Shown piece after piece: positions 1-12,700 of a stretch of 64,000 nt of DNA. Under the pieces are notes generated by a model, which saw only the letters and a program-made list of their open reading frames with translations, did not search any database and had not been told where the DNA came from. Origin of the DNA: Entrophospora sp. SA101 (lineage: Eukaryota > Glomeromycota > Glomeromycetes > Entrophosporales > Entrophosporaceae); assembly GCA_958430865.1 (NCBI GenBank), contig CAUDNR010004400.1, forward strand, positions 12,702 through 76,701, written 5' to 3'. Position 1 is the first letter of the stretch, and each line of letters opens with the position of its first letter. The position numbers were made by a program, and so were the translations under genes.

Positions 1-227
1 AAATGTAGTATCGTTGGTGTTCACGTGTTGAATTTTCCATTTGTTTTTATTGACAATGTTTGAAATTTGATATTTCTGGAACTATTGAACCAAAATAAAT
101 ATAATTTTTTTATTTGAAAGATGAAAACTGTGGCTTTTATTTAAAAATAATTTTAGCTTCATTGACTTGAAGAATGTAACGTTACATGGCTTTTGACAAA
201 ACTTTTCAGACACCCCACGTATTTTAA

Positions 228-1604
228 AAAATAGGTGGTGCATTTACTACTGATTGCTGGACAGATGACTATTGAAAGATCAGTTATATATCTTTGACAG
301 TACATTATATAGATGGTTGGATTTTAAAAGAACAAATATTAGCAGTTTCAAAATTTTCAGATACTAGTCATACAGCAGAAAATATTAAAAATAATATTTT
401 TGGTATTTTGAAAAAATATAATTTATCACCAGAAATTAATATGACAAAATACACATTTGTTACAGATTCTGCTGCTAATTTTTTTGCAACTTTTAGAAAC
501 CATGGTCACTTGCCTTGTATATCTCATAGGTATATATTTTATTATAATGTTTTTATAAATTTTTTTAATAAAAATTAAAATTAATTTTTTATTATTTTAG
601 AATTAATACTTTATTGGAAACTTCTTTTAAAGAGAATAATTTTTTGCTGTTTCCTTCAATTATTCAAACTATTAAAGGATGTAAATCATTGGTAACATAC
701 TTCAAACAAAGTTCTTTATATTGTAGATTGGAAAAATCACTTAAGCAAGAATTAGAAAGTAGATGGAATAGCAAACTAGAAATGTTAGAATCAATTTCAG
801 ATCAATTTGAAATGATATATGATCTTTTGACTGAGAAAGATCAATTAGAAAGAGTTGAAATTATTGATATTACTATTGTAGAAATATTAATTATTTTTCT
901 GAAAAAATTTTATGAAGCTAGTGAATGTTTAGAGGCATCAAATATCCAACAATTCATCTTGTACTTCCTTGGTATAAAACTCTTTTAATTCATTGTCAGA
1001 TATCTTCATCAGATGATGAAATTTTAAAAACAAATCAAACTGGTAGTTAATCAAAAAATAATAGATAAAATTAAAATTCATGATTTATATAAATTAGCTT
1101 TATTCTTTGATCCTCGGATGAAGTAGTAGAAAATTTTGGAATCTTATGATGCTGAATGGGTAAAAAATGAAATAAGACACCAGTATGAGATTCTTTCATT
1201 TCAACTTGCTAGTGATAAAAATAATGATGATGGTAGTGGTGAAGATGATAGACCTATTAAAAGGAAAAAAAAAAAATCTAATGTTGATTTAACAGATTTT
1301 AGTCAGTTTTATGATTCAGATAATGATGAAACTGAAGAAAATGAAATTGAAAAATATTTGTCTTCAAAAGTACAAAAGGAATTGGATTTAAACATTTTAG
1401 AATGGTGGAAAGCTCATCAAGATCATTATCCAAAACTATCAATATTATGTTCTTATTATTTATCAATTCCTGCCTCTAGTGCACCCAGTGAAAAGGATTT
1501 CAGTGGAGCTGGTTTAACAATAAATGAATCCCGATCAAATTTAAGACCAAAAACAGTTGACAGTGTTCTTGTTTTACGTAGTGTTTTCAATAGTAATTCT
1601 TAAT
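228..1604 (+). pseudogene. Decayed hAT-family transposase
   Basis: Three readable stretches, 279-529, 601-988 and about 1100-1603, give the RNase H-like core and the C-terminal dimerisation region of a hAT transposase. The core shows TDCWTD around 250, the VHYIDGWILKEQ region, and VTDSAANF before CISHR. A short GT-AG intron at 530-600 rejoins CISHR to INTLLETSF. The C-terminus has the hAT signature: LEWWKAHQDHYPKLS, then IPASSAPSEKDFS and SRSNLRPKTVDSVLVLRS. The gene is broken by an in-frame stop at 273-275, two adjacent TAG codons near 1126-1131, and a frame change between 988 and 1100. No ATG-initiated full frame survives. The 12.2-kb duplication begins inside its last codons at 1569, so its final 35 bp recur at 14411. 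Confidence 0.85.
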
Positions 1605-1782
1605 TTAAAATTTTTTTTGTTGTACTTTTTATATTTTTTTAAATAAAAAAAAGATATGGGTATATTCCGAATTTGGTTAAAATTTGAATTTTTTTTGGGT
1701 ATGGGTTGGTTTGGATATAAAATTTTGAGAAACGGGTATGATATCATGCGAGTATGTATATGGGTTATCCATGCAGGTCTCT

Positions 1783-1868
1783 ATAATGAACGATTGAATT
1801 TACCAGTTAGAAATTTTCACGTGACTAATTAACCGATTAAAGAATTTTGCGCGGTGCCAACCTCATTA
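1783..1868 (+). repeat. 85-bp dispersed repeat, copy a
   Basis: A segment running from ATGAACGATTGAATTTACC to GCGCGGTGCCAACCTC. It recurs at 14625-14710 because of the large duplication, and independently at 36867-36952 with a few substitutions and small gaps. Both forms share a central CACGTGACTAA and end in GCGGTGCCAACCTC. No coding sense is visible. It may be the end of a longer transposable element. Confidence 0.75.
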
Positions 1869-2640
1869 TTATTGTAGCTTATTTATTAAATATAACAGTT
1901 GATTCATAATGAGCAGACATAAGAATTCTTTATTATTTAAAAGAAAACAAGTCGTCAAATGACAACAGACTAACATTTTTTGTACACATTAAGATCATAA
2001 ATTACATGGTTGTGTGATTTTTTATTAATCTCCGCTTAAATAAAATATTAAAAAAAAATTTTATATATATTTGACCCTAACCCAAACAAATAAATTGACT
2101 TTTGTTTCAGGGGCCAGATAGAAATATTCTAATAATCGTTAAAAGAAAAATAGTGATATATAATCCAATGCAGATGATTTCGTTGCTTGTGTTACCCATT
2201 CCAAGAAAAAATTAAACTCAGCAGGAAATGGAAGGATGTAAAGCGGATGAAGGGCAAATGGCAACTTATAATTAAATATATATCGTATTTTGCTATAAAA
2301 ATTATTAAAAGAATGGTTTTACGTTGAAATTGGGTTGGCCTAAAATCATATGATGATCAAAGGTTGGAAGATTAATTTGCTTATTTTTTTTCCAATTGTC
2401 TGATGTAAAGTACCATACTAGCTTTTGTATAGAGCTATTAGTAAAAAAATACAAAATCGCCTCATTCCCACATATATATTCCGAGGCCCTGGTAAACCAA
2501 ATATCGAGAATTTTATATGAAAATCTGTAATATCAAATTATTATTATTATAAGCGGATTTGGTTCTGAAATTTTATCCGTAAAATCAATGTCCACCGGTA
2601 AATCGAGACGCACTGTATATTGCGCTTATATTTTAATAAA

Positions 2641-3773
2641 ATAAACAAGTAAACATGTTATCAAAGTCTCCTTCTTGGAACTATTTACACATTATTTTAG
2701 AAATGCGCTGAGATTATATTATATGGGTGGGCATTAACAAATAATAATTATTACTATTAATGACTGTTATCCAAAAATTCGTTGAAAGAGATGAAAATGC
2801 CCAAAAGAAAAATGGCGACAACTAAAAGGTAACAGAAGAAGAGATACTTGTGTTATTTGTGTTCTAAAAATAACTTTTCAAGCAATCACGTGTCCATCAC
2901 TTACAGCGGTAAAGGATAAATTGTAGGAGGTGGATAAAAATGAATGTATGGGTGGATAATGGATAAATGAAATTTAAATAGATTGAGCCCTACCATTGAT
3001 CTTTGTTCTAACTCCATCTTAACAAACTTTTCTGAAAAAATTCAAAAACTTTATTTTTTTATTTCAAAAAAATGAAAAAGCTTCTTCTATATACTATATA
3101 AAAATTCGAACCCCTGGAATATTCTGTGGCATTGTTTGTTTACAGAAAGCTCCACATAATGTCAAACTTGTATTTCATCCTGTGTTTAATTTCATAGTAA
3201 AAACCTTTTATGGGTTGAAATCTACTGATATGGTAAATTGAATTGTAATTAAAATTAAATATGGCGGGAGGAAAATTGTATGGCGCCAAATATATTTTTG
3301 AACACTTAAAAATGAGGGCAATGTCATTTCATTTTAATATTAAATATATTTTATCCCCGTTTTATCAATTTTTGAACTTTTGTATGACAACCAAATTAAC
3401 CTGTTTTTTAACTAAAGAAAATTTGTAATTAGTTTCATAATAAATTTACATTCAAATCCGGAAAAAAGTAATTTAACGCAATTTTTTAAAATTCTATATA
3501 ATAGAATTCTAAATGACGCATATGCGCAAAAATTCAGAACGAACAAAATAAATTTTTGTTAAAGATATAAGTTTGGTGATCCCAATCTTTATAAATAGTA
3601 CAAATCTTTTTTCTTTTCTTTCTTCAGTTGCTCAAACAACATTGGAACATCATTAATAAGTTCATTCTTAAAGTAACTCAAAATTTGTTAACACCCATAT
3701 AATCTCTGCGCATTTCTAAAATAATGTGTAAATAGTTCTAAGAAGGAGACTTTGATAGCATGTTTTATTTGTT
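2641..3773. mobile_element. Nonautonomous element with ~90-bp inverted ends (copy 1)
   Basis: Positions 2641-2742 are an imperfect inverted copy of 3682-3773. Both arms contain TCAAAGTCTCCTTCTT, ACTATTTACACATTATTTTA and GAAATGCGC in the same order when one is reverse-complemented. About 940 bp of AT-rich noncoding DNA lies between them. Long inverted ends with no transposase suggest a MITE or foldback-type element. I could not define a convincing target-site duplication. The arms differ by several substitutions and a few indels, so the insertion is not fresh. Confidence 0.7.
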
Positions 3774-4181
3774 TGAAGGACAATTTATATATCCATTTTA
3801 TAAAAGATCTTGATTATGTGATATTTAGAAAAAGGGTTTAAATGTCCATATATATACTTTGCATCCATTCAATATCATTCAATATAGATGCTTTTTTTGC
3901 TTCAAATATTCATGCAGAAGGATCAAGTAAGTGTCAAAAAATGTTCATTATGAAATATAGTGATATATATATGAGACCATTTTAATCGTAAAAGAATTTG
4001 ACTTACGTAATATTCGTACTCGCAAACTTTATCTTGAGAGGGTGTTTTTTGTGCTATAAACTGTATTACAAACTAAGATAGCTAAATGATAACTTGGGAA
4101 TTTTTATTTTTATTTTGATAAAAATAAATTTCTATTAATAGTCAGATTGTAGTGTCATATATATATACAACAAATTATTCC

Positions 4182-4625
4182 CGTTATAATAACAGCTCGT
4201 TATAATGAATGACATCCGTCATAATGACATGTAAAAGTATTGATTAAATAGGTTAATTAGCTTGTGTACAATTAATTGATTGTATAATTGTAATTTTAAT
4301 AAAAATTATTAATAATCTTTTTAATATTTTTGATTGTTTTTGAATGACTGTTCTTTATTAAAATCGTAATTAATTTTTTTTATTTTAAAAATGAGTTCAA
4401 CATTTGCATCTTCATCCAAGAAAAAAACTATGTAAGCGTGTTCGAGATAAAATAGCCATGAATCGGGTTTTAGAGATGCCAAAAAAATTAGTTTAGATTT
4501 TTATGTTCCAAATAAATAACTAATTTAAAACTATGATGAAATAATAATGATCCTTGTATATGAACTTCCGTTATAATGACATTCTCGCCATACTGACATT
4601 TTTTGCTTGCACGGATAGTGGGAGT
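4182..4625 (+). mobile_element. Possible internally deleted pogo/Tigger-like relic (copy 1)
   Basis: The segment opens with CCCGTTATAATAACAG and repeated GTTATAATGA words, and near its other end has CCGTTATAATGACATTC. Words of this kind are typical of pogo/Tigger terminal repeats. Between them, at 4391, an ATG starts a short frame (MSSTFASSSKKKT) that breaks at a stop; after a frame change RDKIAMNRV follows. This resembles the start of CENP-B/Tigger transposases. The rest of any transposase is absent. The end sequences are not clean inverted repeats of each other, so the boundaries are uncertain. The same DNA is at 17024-17467. Confidence 0.4.
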
Positions 4626-4956
4626 GTATAATTCGAATCGTGTAACAACCCATGTTTTAAAAATATCTAAAGCAAATTAAAATTCCACATTAAAGCTTTC
4701 CGATGAATATTTTTATATCAAAAGGATCCTTCTATCTAAAAGCTAGGCTTTTATTTTCAATTTTGCTGTAAATGTCTCGAGAAGATGTAAAATAATTTAG
4801 GGTGTATGTGTGTGTGTTATTGAAGCACAACAATTTTTCAATTATAAAAACAATAAACAATATAAAAAAGATGGTCAATTGATTTGATTATTTAAAATTA
4901 AATAAAAAAAAATGAATTTTAACCGTTCAAGTAATATTTAATTATTATTTAAATGA

Positions 4957-5241
4957 AATAAAATGAATTTTAATTGAAATAATAATAATATATTTAAAAT
5001 GAATTTTAGTTGAAATAATAATAATATATTTAAAATGAATTTTAATTGAAATAATAATAATGAATTTTAATTGAAATAATAATAATATATTTAAAATGAA
5101 TTTTAATTGAAATAATAATGATATATTTAAAATGAATTTTAATTGAAATAATAATAATAAAATATTTAAAAATGAATTTTAATAATATATTTAAAATGAA
5201 TTTTAATTAATAATATATTTAAAATGAATTTTAATTAATAA
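4957..5241. repeat. AT-rich tandem repeat array (copy 1)
   Basis: About eight imperfect head-to-tail units built on AATGAATTTTAATTG followed by AAATAATAATAATATATTTAA, roughly 37 bp each. Shorter derivatives lacking part of the AATAAT stretch lie toward the right end. It sits about 900 bp upstream of the protease gene. Confidence 0.85.
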
Positions 5242-6133
5242 AATTAAAATTTTGGAAACGACCATTTTAAATATTAACACTTACTAAAATTAGTATTAGG
5301 TTTCAAAAATTCAAACAGGGATAAAATGATGTTACCTTCATTTTATTAGTGCTTTTTTTATGTTTAGTTGCCCTGCATAATTAAAAAGGGTTTTCCAATA
5401 AAATTTCCCAAATTGTTAAAAAAAAATAGTTTCTATAGTTTACTCGGAATGTACGGTAACACAATCAATCAAACTATATTAAGTAAATTAGTATCGTTTT
5501 TTATTTTCAAAATGTGTCATTATTGTTTTCTAAATTTAGTCGAAGGCGGGGTGATGATAATAACTTTCCCTTCACTAACCATGTAATTATATTGGTCCAT
5601 TGTATAATGAATGATGATAGAATAATAAAACCTCATTTCGTCGTTATGCATTTTTAAATCAATTATTGGATTAATTCAAAGTAGGTATGTCATTATGTGA
5701 TACAATAAACAAATAATGTCAAAAATTTACATACAATAGCAAGTATAAAAAAAAAATGATACGATATGATTTCATCATAGCAAGTTTTTTTTCTGGGCAT
5801 TGTTCATAATCGTCACACAATATCCATTTCTTTTTTAAAAGGCGTCAAAAGATTTCCCATATTAGATTATTATATTAACTTTCGAGATTTCTTCCAAAGT
5901 TGTAAATTGGCGTGGAATTTTCTTTTTTTCAATGAGACTTGTATATATATATATATAGATATTATTATTTTTTTTTTTTTTGTAAAAACTGAAAATATTT
6001 TTTTATTTCTCTTTTTTTTACCTTTCCAATTGATAGATTTTTATTTAGAATTTTATTGTTTATTAGAAAATTGTATTATTAGAAATTATATTTATAGATA
6101 GATTTGTTAAAGAAACATTTTAGAAATAAAAAT

Positions 6134-9004
6134 ATGAAGAATTTATCAAAATTGTTATCATCAATGATAATAATCTTGGCATTATTAATCTTTAGCTTTG
6201 CGATATGTCAAACATCAAGTGTAATTGTGAATTCACCGACGAGTGGATCTAAGGTTATGAATAATGTTTTTATTGTACAACATACTGGTACAGGAAATGA
6301 ATCTTTGGCGATTCTTTTAAGTCAAATCGACGAAAAAGGAATACAATACACAATTCGTCAAAAGTTAAATATATTACAAGCTGTGTCGATCAAATTGAAT
6401 AATGCTAGTGATATCAATACAATCTCTGATTTACCTAATGTCAATGCTGTTTGGCGAGTTGTAAGTTAAATTTTTCTGAAAATCTTGTTAATTAATAAAG
6501 TGATTAATTTCTATAAAATTTTTTAATTTGTTAGAACAAATATAATATAAGATCTTTCTTTTCTGATGATGTAACTGGTGCATCATATGCTAAAAACAGA
6601 TTAGGATTAACTGGAAATGGCATAAAGGTATTTAAATAAAAATTCTTTTTCCTTTAATATTTTTAATGTTTCATATTTTAATTTTCTTCTAAAAATATTC
6701 TTTCACAAAAGGTTGGAATTATTGATGGAGGCATTGATTATAAACACCCAGCATTTGGTGGTTGTTTTAAAACAGCTGGATGTAGGATTCAATTTGGTAA
6801 AGATCTCATAGGAAGTGGTAATAGTGAAGATCCTGTTGCTGATGATGACCCATTTGAACCTTGTGATGGTCATGGAACTTACATAAGTGGAATTATTGGC
6901 GCAAACGATTCGACAACACATTTTACAGGTGTTGCTCCTAAAGGTAAAAATAAAATCTTTCGATTATTAAATCCTGTAAATTATTTCAATTGGTTAATTA
7001 ATATTTTTCCTCCTTCCAAAAATAAAATAATTATTAGCAATCCTTGGTGTTTATAGAGTAACAGATTGTTTTGGAGACACAGGAGATGATCTGATCATTA
7101 AAGCAATGGAATTGGCTGAGAATGATGGAATGGACATAATAAATATGTCACTTGGAGTTTCATTTGATGGTTGGCCTGAAAATCCAAGTGCTGTAGCCGC
7201 CTCTAACTTGGTAAAAAAAGGATTTTATGTAATTACTGCTGCTCCTAATGATGGTTTTAGTGGACTTTTTAGTAGTGGATCTCCCGACTCTGGAAAAGAT
7301 GTTATAACCGTTGGTTCTGTAAATAATTTCAAATTCATTACAAATTACTTGGTGCCAAGTACTCAACCAAAGAAAAAGATTGCTTATTTTACAAGACGTG
7401 TGGGATTGAAATTCGACCTTGATGGTCCATTAGAGATTGTCCCAACCAGTGATGCTAAAGATCCAGTAGATGATGCTTGTAATCCAATTGCTAAAAATCT
7501 TACTGGAAAATTGGCATTGATAAGACGAGGTGGATGTTTCTTTGACGATAAAATTACAAATGCTCAAACGGCTGGTGCACTAGGTGCCATCTTCTACTTC
7601 AATGTAACAGGCCCTTTTAAACCAGCCATTAGTTCATCTAGTGTACCAATTGCAATAATCTCCAAAAATGACGGTGAATATCTAATAAAACAATTCCAAC
7701 ATAGCAAAAAAATCAGACGCAACCAATATTACTACAATCACAATCGACGATTGAGAGTAACATTCCCCAATAAAACGGCTGTTTTCAATGACATAGAAGG
7801 TAATAATCCTGTTGATACAAGTTCTTGGGGTCCCACTTTTGAATTAGATATTAAGCCGGAAATAATGGCTCCCGGTGGTAAAATATTCAGCACGTTACCT
7901 GTGGAATTTGGTTCCTATGGAACTTTCTCTGGTACATCTGCCGCTGCCGCTTATACCTCAGGTCTTGTCGCTTTATACTTGGAAAATTTTAGAAAAAATC
8001 CACACAACAAAATCAATATTGATCCACTCATTTTAAAAAATATTCTGATTTATACTGCGGAACCATATAAATCTTCAAATGATGGAAACCATAAAAATAA
8101 AATCGTTCTGCCAGTCACCAAGCAAGGAGGCGGATTAATTAATCTTGAGAGAGCGTTAAATACCAAACTTTATATAACACCAGGAAAATTATCGCTGAAT
8201 GATACAGTCAGATTCACTGGTACAGCAACAATTAGCTTGACAAATTTCAGTCATAAAACAATGAAAATCACATTGGATCATTTACCAGCCGGATCCGTTA
8301 GAGGTTTCTTCAATGATACTATTGTTAATACTGGAGATATGTTGATCAATAAATTTTATGCTAAAGTGACATTTCATAAAAATACAATCAAATTACGTCC
8401 AAGAGAAACAAAATCAATCCAAATAAGAATCAAAGAGCCTTCACAATTATTGCCAAGCGAATTTGGATTATATTCAGGATTCATAATCGTCAATGATGAA
8501 TGTAATCATGAAACTTACAGCGTACCCTATCAGGGATTAAAGGGAAATTTGACTACAATGAATCTAATTTCAAGTAATCCTACGTCACCATTCTTGTTAT
8601 CACCTGATTTTGATGAATTGTACAACGAGACTGATGAAGCAACCTATACATTCCAAGATGATTATGATCATATACCGAAGGTCTATTTCAGATCCAATCT
8701 TGGTACGTCACGTTGGGTCTTGTATGCCGCTGTGGCGAACGAAAATATTTTGGAAACTGTGTTTATCGATACCTATACATCTCGCACTTCAAATAATGAG
8801 AATAATGAATATACGAACCGATTCACTGAGTTAAAATGGGATGGGACGGTTGCTGTAAATAATCAAAATAACGTTAGACGTAAGCTACCAAATGGTCGGT
8901 ATCAGTTAATTCTTGAGGAATTGAGACCTTTTGGCGATGTAAATAATCCAAATCAATATGATCGTTGGCGATCTCCAATAATAGTAATAAATAGAGATAT
9001 ATAA
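6134..9004 (+). CDS. Secreted subtilisin-like serine protease (copy 1)
   Basis: Four exons: 6134-6460, 6535-6627, 6712-6943 and 7038-9004, all with GT-AG introns in frame, give about 872 residues. The ATG at 6134 is chosen because it opens a clear signal peptide (hydrophobic core IIILALLIFSFAIC, then Q). Residues to about 110 resemble an I9-type propeptide. The S8 catalytic triad is complete: Asp in VGIIDGGID (about 145), His in CDGHGTYISG (about 194) and Ser in SGTSAAAAY (about 518). The oxyanion Asn lies in TAAPNDG. A protease-associated (PA) domain is inserted before the Ser region, with ACNPIAKNLTGKLALIRRGG. A long beta-rich C-terminal part is consistent with an Fn3-like domain. Expected to be an extracellular or wall-associated endopeptidase. 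The Ser motif departs from the usual GTSMAAP, but the nucleophile is kept. Confidence 0.92.
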
Positions 9005-9659
9005 TTAAATATTCTTGTTAAATATTCTTATTTGTAAATATTTATTTATATTATACATATTTATTATATTTATAATCATCCATTTATATATTGAATTTTA
9101 TTTAAACAACATTAATCACGTGAAATAAATAAACAAATAATAATAACAAAAATTAATTAAAATTTTTTATTTGGAAAAAAAGAAGTAACACAACTGCATA
9201 CACGCGTGCATAATATATATTATTGTATACTTCATGTTTATTTTTCACAAAAAACAGTCACTGCTCTCCCGTCAATTATTCTCATTTTACATTCTTTTAA
9301 AATTTTTTTTCTAGATATTTTATCTCTAAAGCTTCGCATTTACATTTATTTATTTACGTTTAAACATTACTTCCCCCCTTTATATTCCTTCCTTTTATTT
9401 CCCTTTCTTTCATCTCCTTCCATCTTCATCCTTTCTTTTTTCCATTTGGTCACATATACTGTTTATTATTACTATAATAATAAAAACATTATACTATAAA
9501 GTTTTATATTATTATTAGTTCACTCTTTTTTTAGCTATAACTTATTTGTTATCTAAGAAAAAGATTTATTTTTATAGAAAATAATGTTCAAATTATAAAT
9601 ATTGCACATTAAAGTTTTTTTTTTTTAATTTTTTAATTTTAGAATTTTTTTAATAATAG

Positions 9660-9663
9660 TATA

Positions 9664-9698
<35 letters not shown>

Positions 9699-9701
9699 AT
9701 A
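9660..9701. repeat. AAAT microsatellite 5' of the PH-domain gene
   Basis: About ten AAAT units run up to roughly 50 bp before the ATG at 9753, followed by a pyrimidine-rich stretch. The same array with the same length is at 22502-22543 in the second duplicate, which supports a very recent duplication because such arrays change length quickly. Confidence 0.85.
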
Positions 9702-9752
9702 TTTCTCTCCATTTTCTCTTTTTGATTAAATAAAAAGCGAGAAAAGAAAAAG

Positions 9753-12700
9753 ATGACAGAAATAGCCGATAATAATTCATCATCACCAACAACACCACAT
9801 ATAACACTTTCACATGATGGTTCAACTCAAGACATTTATGTTTCATCCACGGCTGCTGCTGCAACCTCATCGCCAAAACGGAGATCTTTAAATAACAGCG
9901 TGTCAGTAACGCAATTAAAAAAACAATTGTTGGAACAATTTAACGAACAAGCCGATCAAATACAAATGACGGCCGAGTTAGGTGCTGCACTTGTAAAACA
10001 ACAGGCTGAATTGGAACAACGAATTAATGAGTTGAATCAGACTGAAGGTGACGAGGTACCTTTAGAGTTGAAAAATAAATTGGATGAACTTGAGCGTGAA
10101 GCAAAGAATTTAGATGCAAATACTGCAAAAGTTTTCTTGGGCGCTAAAGGTTTATTAAACTCGGTAAGTTGATCAAGGGATGATTCCATAAATATATATA
10201 TCTTTATATATATATTAACACGCATATATATATATATATGTGTGTGTATTTAGGGTAATGGCGATGTTAATGGCGGGATTGATTCGTCAGGATCATCTCA
10301 AAATGATACACCTGCCGTAACAGCATCCTCGCGTAGACGCGATATGTCAAGACAAAAAGGCAGAACAAAAGATATCGAATTTGCCACTGAGATAGGTCAA
10401 GGTTTATTGGTGGAGGTCAGACGTTTACAAGCATTGTTACAAGAAAAAGAGGAGAGGATAAAGGAACTTGAAACTGATAAAAGTGAATTAGAAAGAAATA
10501 TTGAATTACTTAATAAACAACTTCGTGCCAAAGAAGAAAATGAAGGTAAATAAACAAACATATTTGGTGAAATTATTTGTTCACATGAAGGGGGAGTTTG
10601 TTAATAATGTTTATAAAAAATGCTAACATAAATATATAAAAATATAGAACAATATAAAGAAGAAAATTGGAACCTTGAATTGTCAAGACAAGATTTAAAT
10701 TCTCAAGTAATTGAACTTCAAAGTCAATTCACAAAATCACATAGCGACTATCAAAAATTGGAAAGAGCGTTAGCTATTGCTACTGATGTAATAGAACAAC
10801 TCAAAGATAAAGAAGAAGTATTAACGAACAATTTTGAAACTTTGAAAAATCGCCATGATCAAGATATGGCCAATAACCGTAGACATATCAGCGCTGTCAA
10901 TCGTGAAAAAAATGATATGAGTAAAACCATCGAGGAATTAAAAAGTAAATTAGATAATTTGATGGTTGCAAGAAGCCTACGTAATAAACGTAATCCAGAT
11001 CAAAAGTCTAACTTGAATAATAATAGCATCTCAAATGATGATGGTGATGATGGTGATGATGATGAAAATTCACAAAATTTCTCAAATGACAATTCTTCTG
11101 AACTTGAGGACGGTAGAAATAGCATTCATAAATCATTAATGGGTAAAAATTTAAATATCGAACTCGAGACTTTGAAAGCTCTTAATATCTCTAACCGTAT
11201 GGTCGGTAATCTCAGAGCAAACTTGCAAAAAGAAAAAAGTGAAAAATATGAACTTAAAAAATTATTGGCCGAAAGTCAAGAATTAATTGAAATGATGAGA
11301 TATGAAACTGAATTTCATGATCCTACCTCCATCAATTCCGGCATGTTCAAAAATCGTCGTTCAAGCAGTCGTTTCAAGCGTTCATCATCTGCGAGTAATA
11401 GATCTGTTCGTAACCATGAAACTTTGATGGAAGAAGGTTTTGGTGACAATGGTGTAGTCAATGGTGTTTACGGTGCTGATGATGACCAATCAATGATTTT
11501 TCCCAATGGTGCTAATGGTGAAATGGGCTATGATGATATCAATAAAAATAACCGTCCTTCGTCTGATATGTTTAGACCTCATGGTTGGAAATCTGGTGTT
11601 AAGAGCAGAGGTTCAGTAAGAAGTTCCATAATGTCAAGTAGAATTGATGAGGACATAGTTCCTGGGGAGTCAGATGAAGAATATGATACTAAAGATGGCG
11701 AGGTTGCTGCTGCTAGAGCTGAAGCATTAAATAATTTGACAAAATCTGATGAACAATTTACAACTTCTCAATCATCCCGATCATCCCGATCATCCAGATT
11801 TTCCAGAATTTCTCGTCAAATATTATCAGAAGAACCCGATTCAATTGTTGAAATACTTTCAAACGAATCTCAATCAATTCGTGACTCAAACAGTAGAGAT
11901 TCAATTGTTCGCAAACGTATAAGTGAATATGATGATATTTCAAAACAAATAATTGATTCTGTTGATAAAGAAGGCGTCAGCACACCAACATCACCAATAA
12001 AATCAACACCAACAACATCATCTACAGATGAAAAAGAGAATGAAACTAATAATCTAACTAAAGATGAGAATGAAGAACAGAAGAAGGAGCAACAAGAAAG
12101 TGAAGAAGAGGAACTAAATGTTAATTTTATTAAAAAGAATCCGAAATTATATCTTGATGATGATAACGATGACGTTTCATCAGTAGATTCGTTTGCTTCC
12201 GCCAACGAACCCGATGACATTGAGTTTGGTTCTAAAAGAGCTTCTACCAATTCCAGACGAGAATCTAAAAAATTCTCAAAACGTGAATCAAGTATTTCGC
12301 CATTATTAAATAAAAAACATTCAATCATCATTCCTGAAGAAGCATTGCCACCGTTACCAAAGAAAGTATTCAGGGATATTTCAGTACAAACAGATAAAGT
12401 AATCGAACCTGTTCCAACCATATCAACATCATCTAAAACTGACTCGATGTGTACCTTCAACACAGGAAAATTCACATTTGGTGAACGTGATACTATGGCT
12501 TATGAAAATTCAAAGAGTGACGTGTCGAGTATTCGTCAATCAAATCAATTAAATGATAATACTAGTAACAATAGTCGTACTAATAGTATTAATAGTATGA
12601 TCGGTAATAATAATGATAAAAATCGATTTACATTGGATTTAAGTTCCCCAGCAAACAAATCACAAAATAACAATAATCAACCAAAACGTCCATTAACTGT

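Larger units (their letters stand above)
1605..6100. other. Long noncoding, repeat-rich stretch (copy 1)
   Basis: About 4.5 kb with no convincing gene; short open frames here look random. It holds an 85-bp dispersed repeat (1783-1868), an inverted-repeat element (2641-3773), a pogo-like relic (4182-4625) and an AT-rich tandem array (4957-5241), described separately. The remainder is AT-rich sequence that I cannot assign. The same DNA recurs at 14447-18942. Confidence 0.6.

Noticed and set aside
3105..3125. ATTCGAACCCCTGGAAT, reminiscent of a tRNA T-arm
   Set aside because: No acceptor stem, anticodon arm or D-arm fits around it. I found no credible tRNA gene in the window.
4957..5241. Tandem array considered as a CRISPR-like or centromeric repeat
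   Set aside because: Units are contiguous without spacers and extremely AT-rich, only about eight in number. It fits an ordinary minisatellite in a eukaryotic genome.
9206..9499. 97-residue hydrophobic frame between the protease and the PH-domain gene
   Set aside because: Pyrimidine-rich 5' flank of the PH-domain gene; translation of T-rich DNA gives spurious Phe/Leu/Tyr-rich peptides.
10037..10225. Small frame that differs between duplicates (K versus Q)
   Set aside because: Not a gene; the difference only marks the intronic substitution at 10204/23046.
11870..12475. A 201-residue minus-strand open frame inside the PH-domain gene
   Set aside because: It is the antisense of a Ser/Asp-rich coding exon with a splice-consistent sense gene. 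The Ser-rich translation reflects codon complementarity, and the same shadow appears in copy 2.
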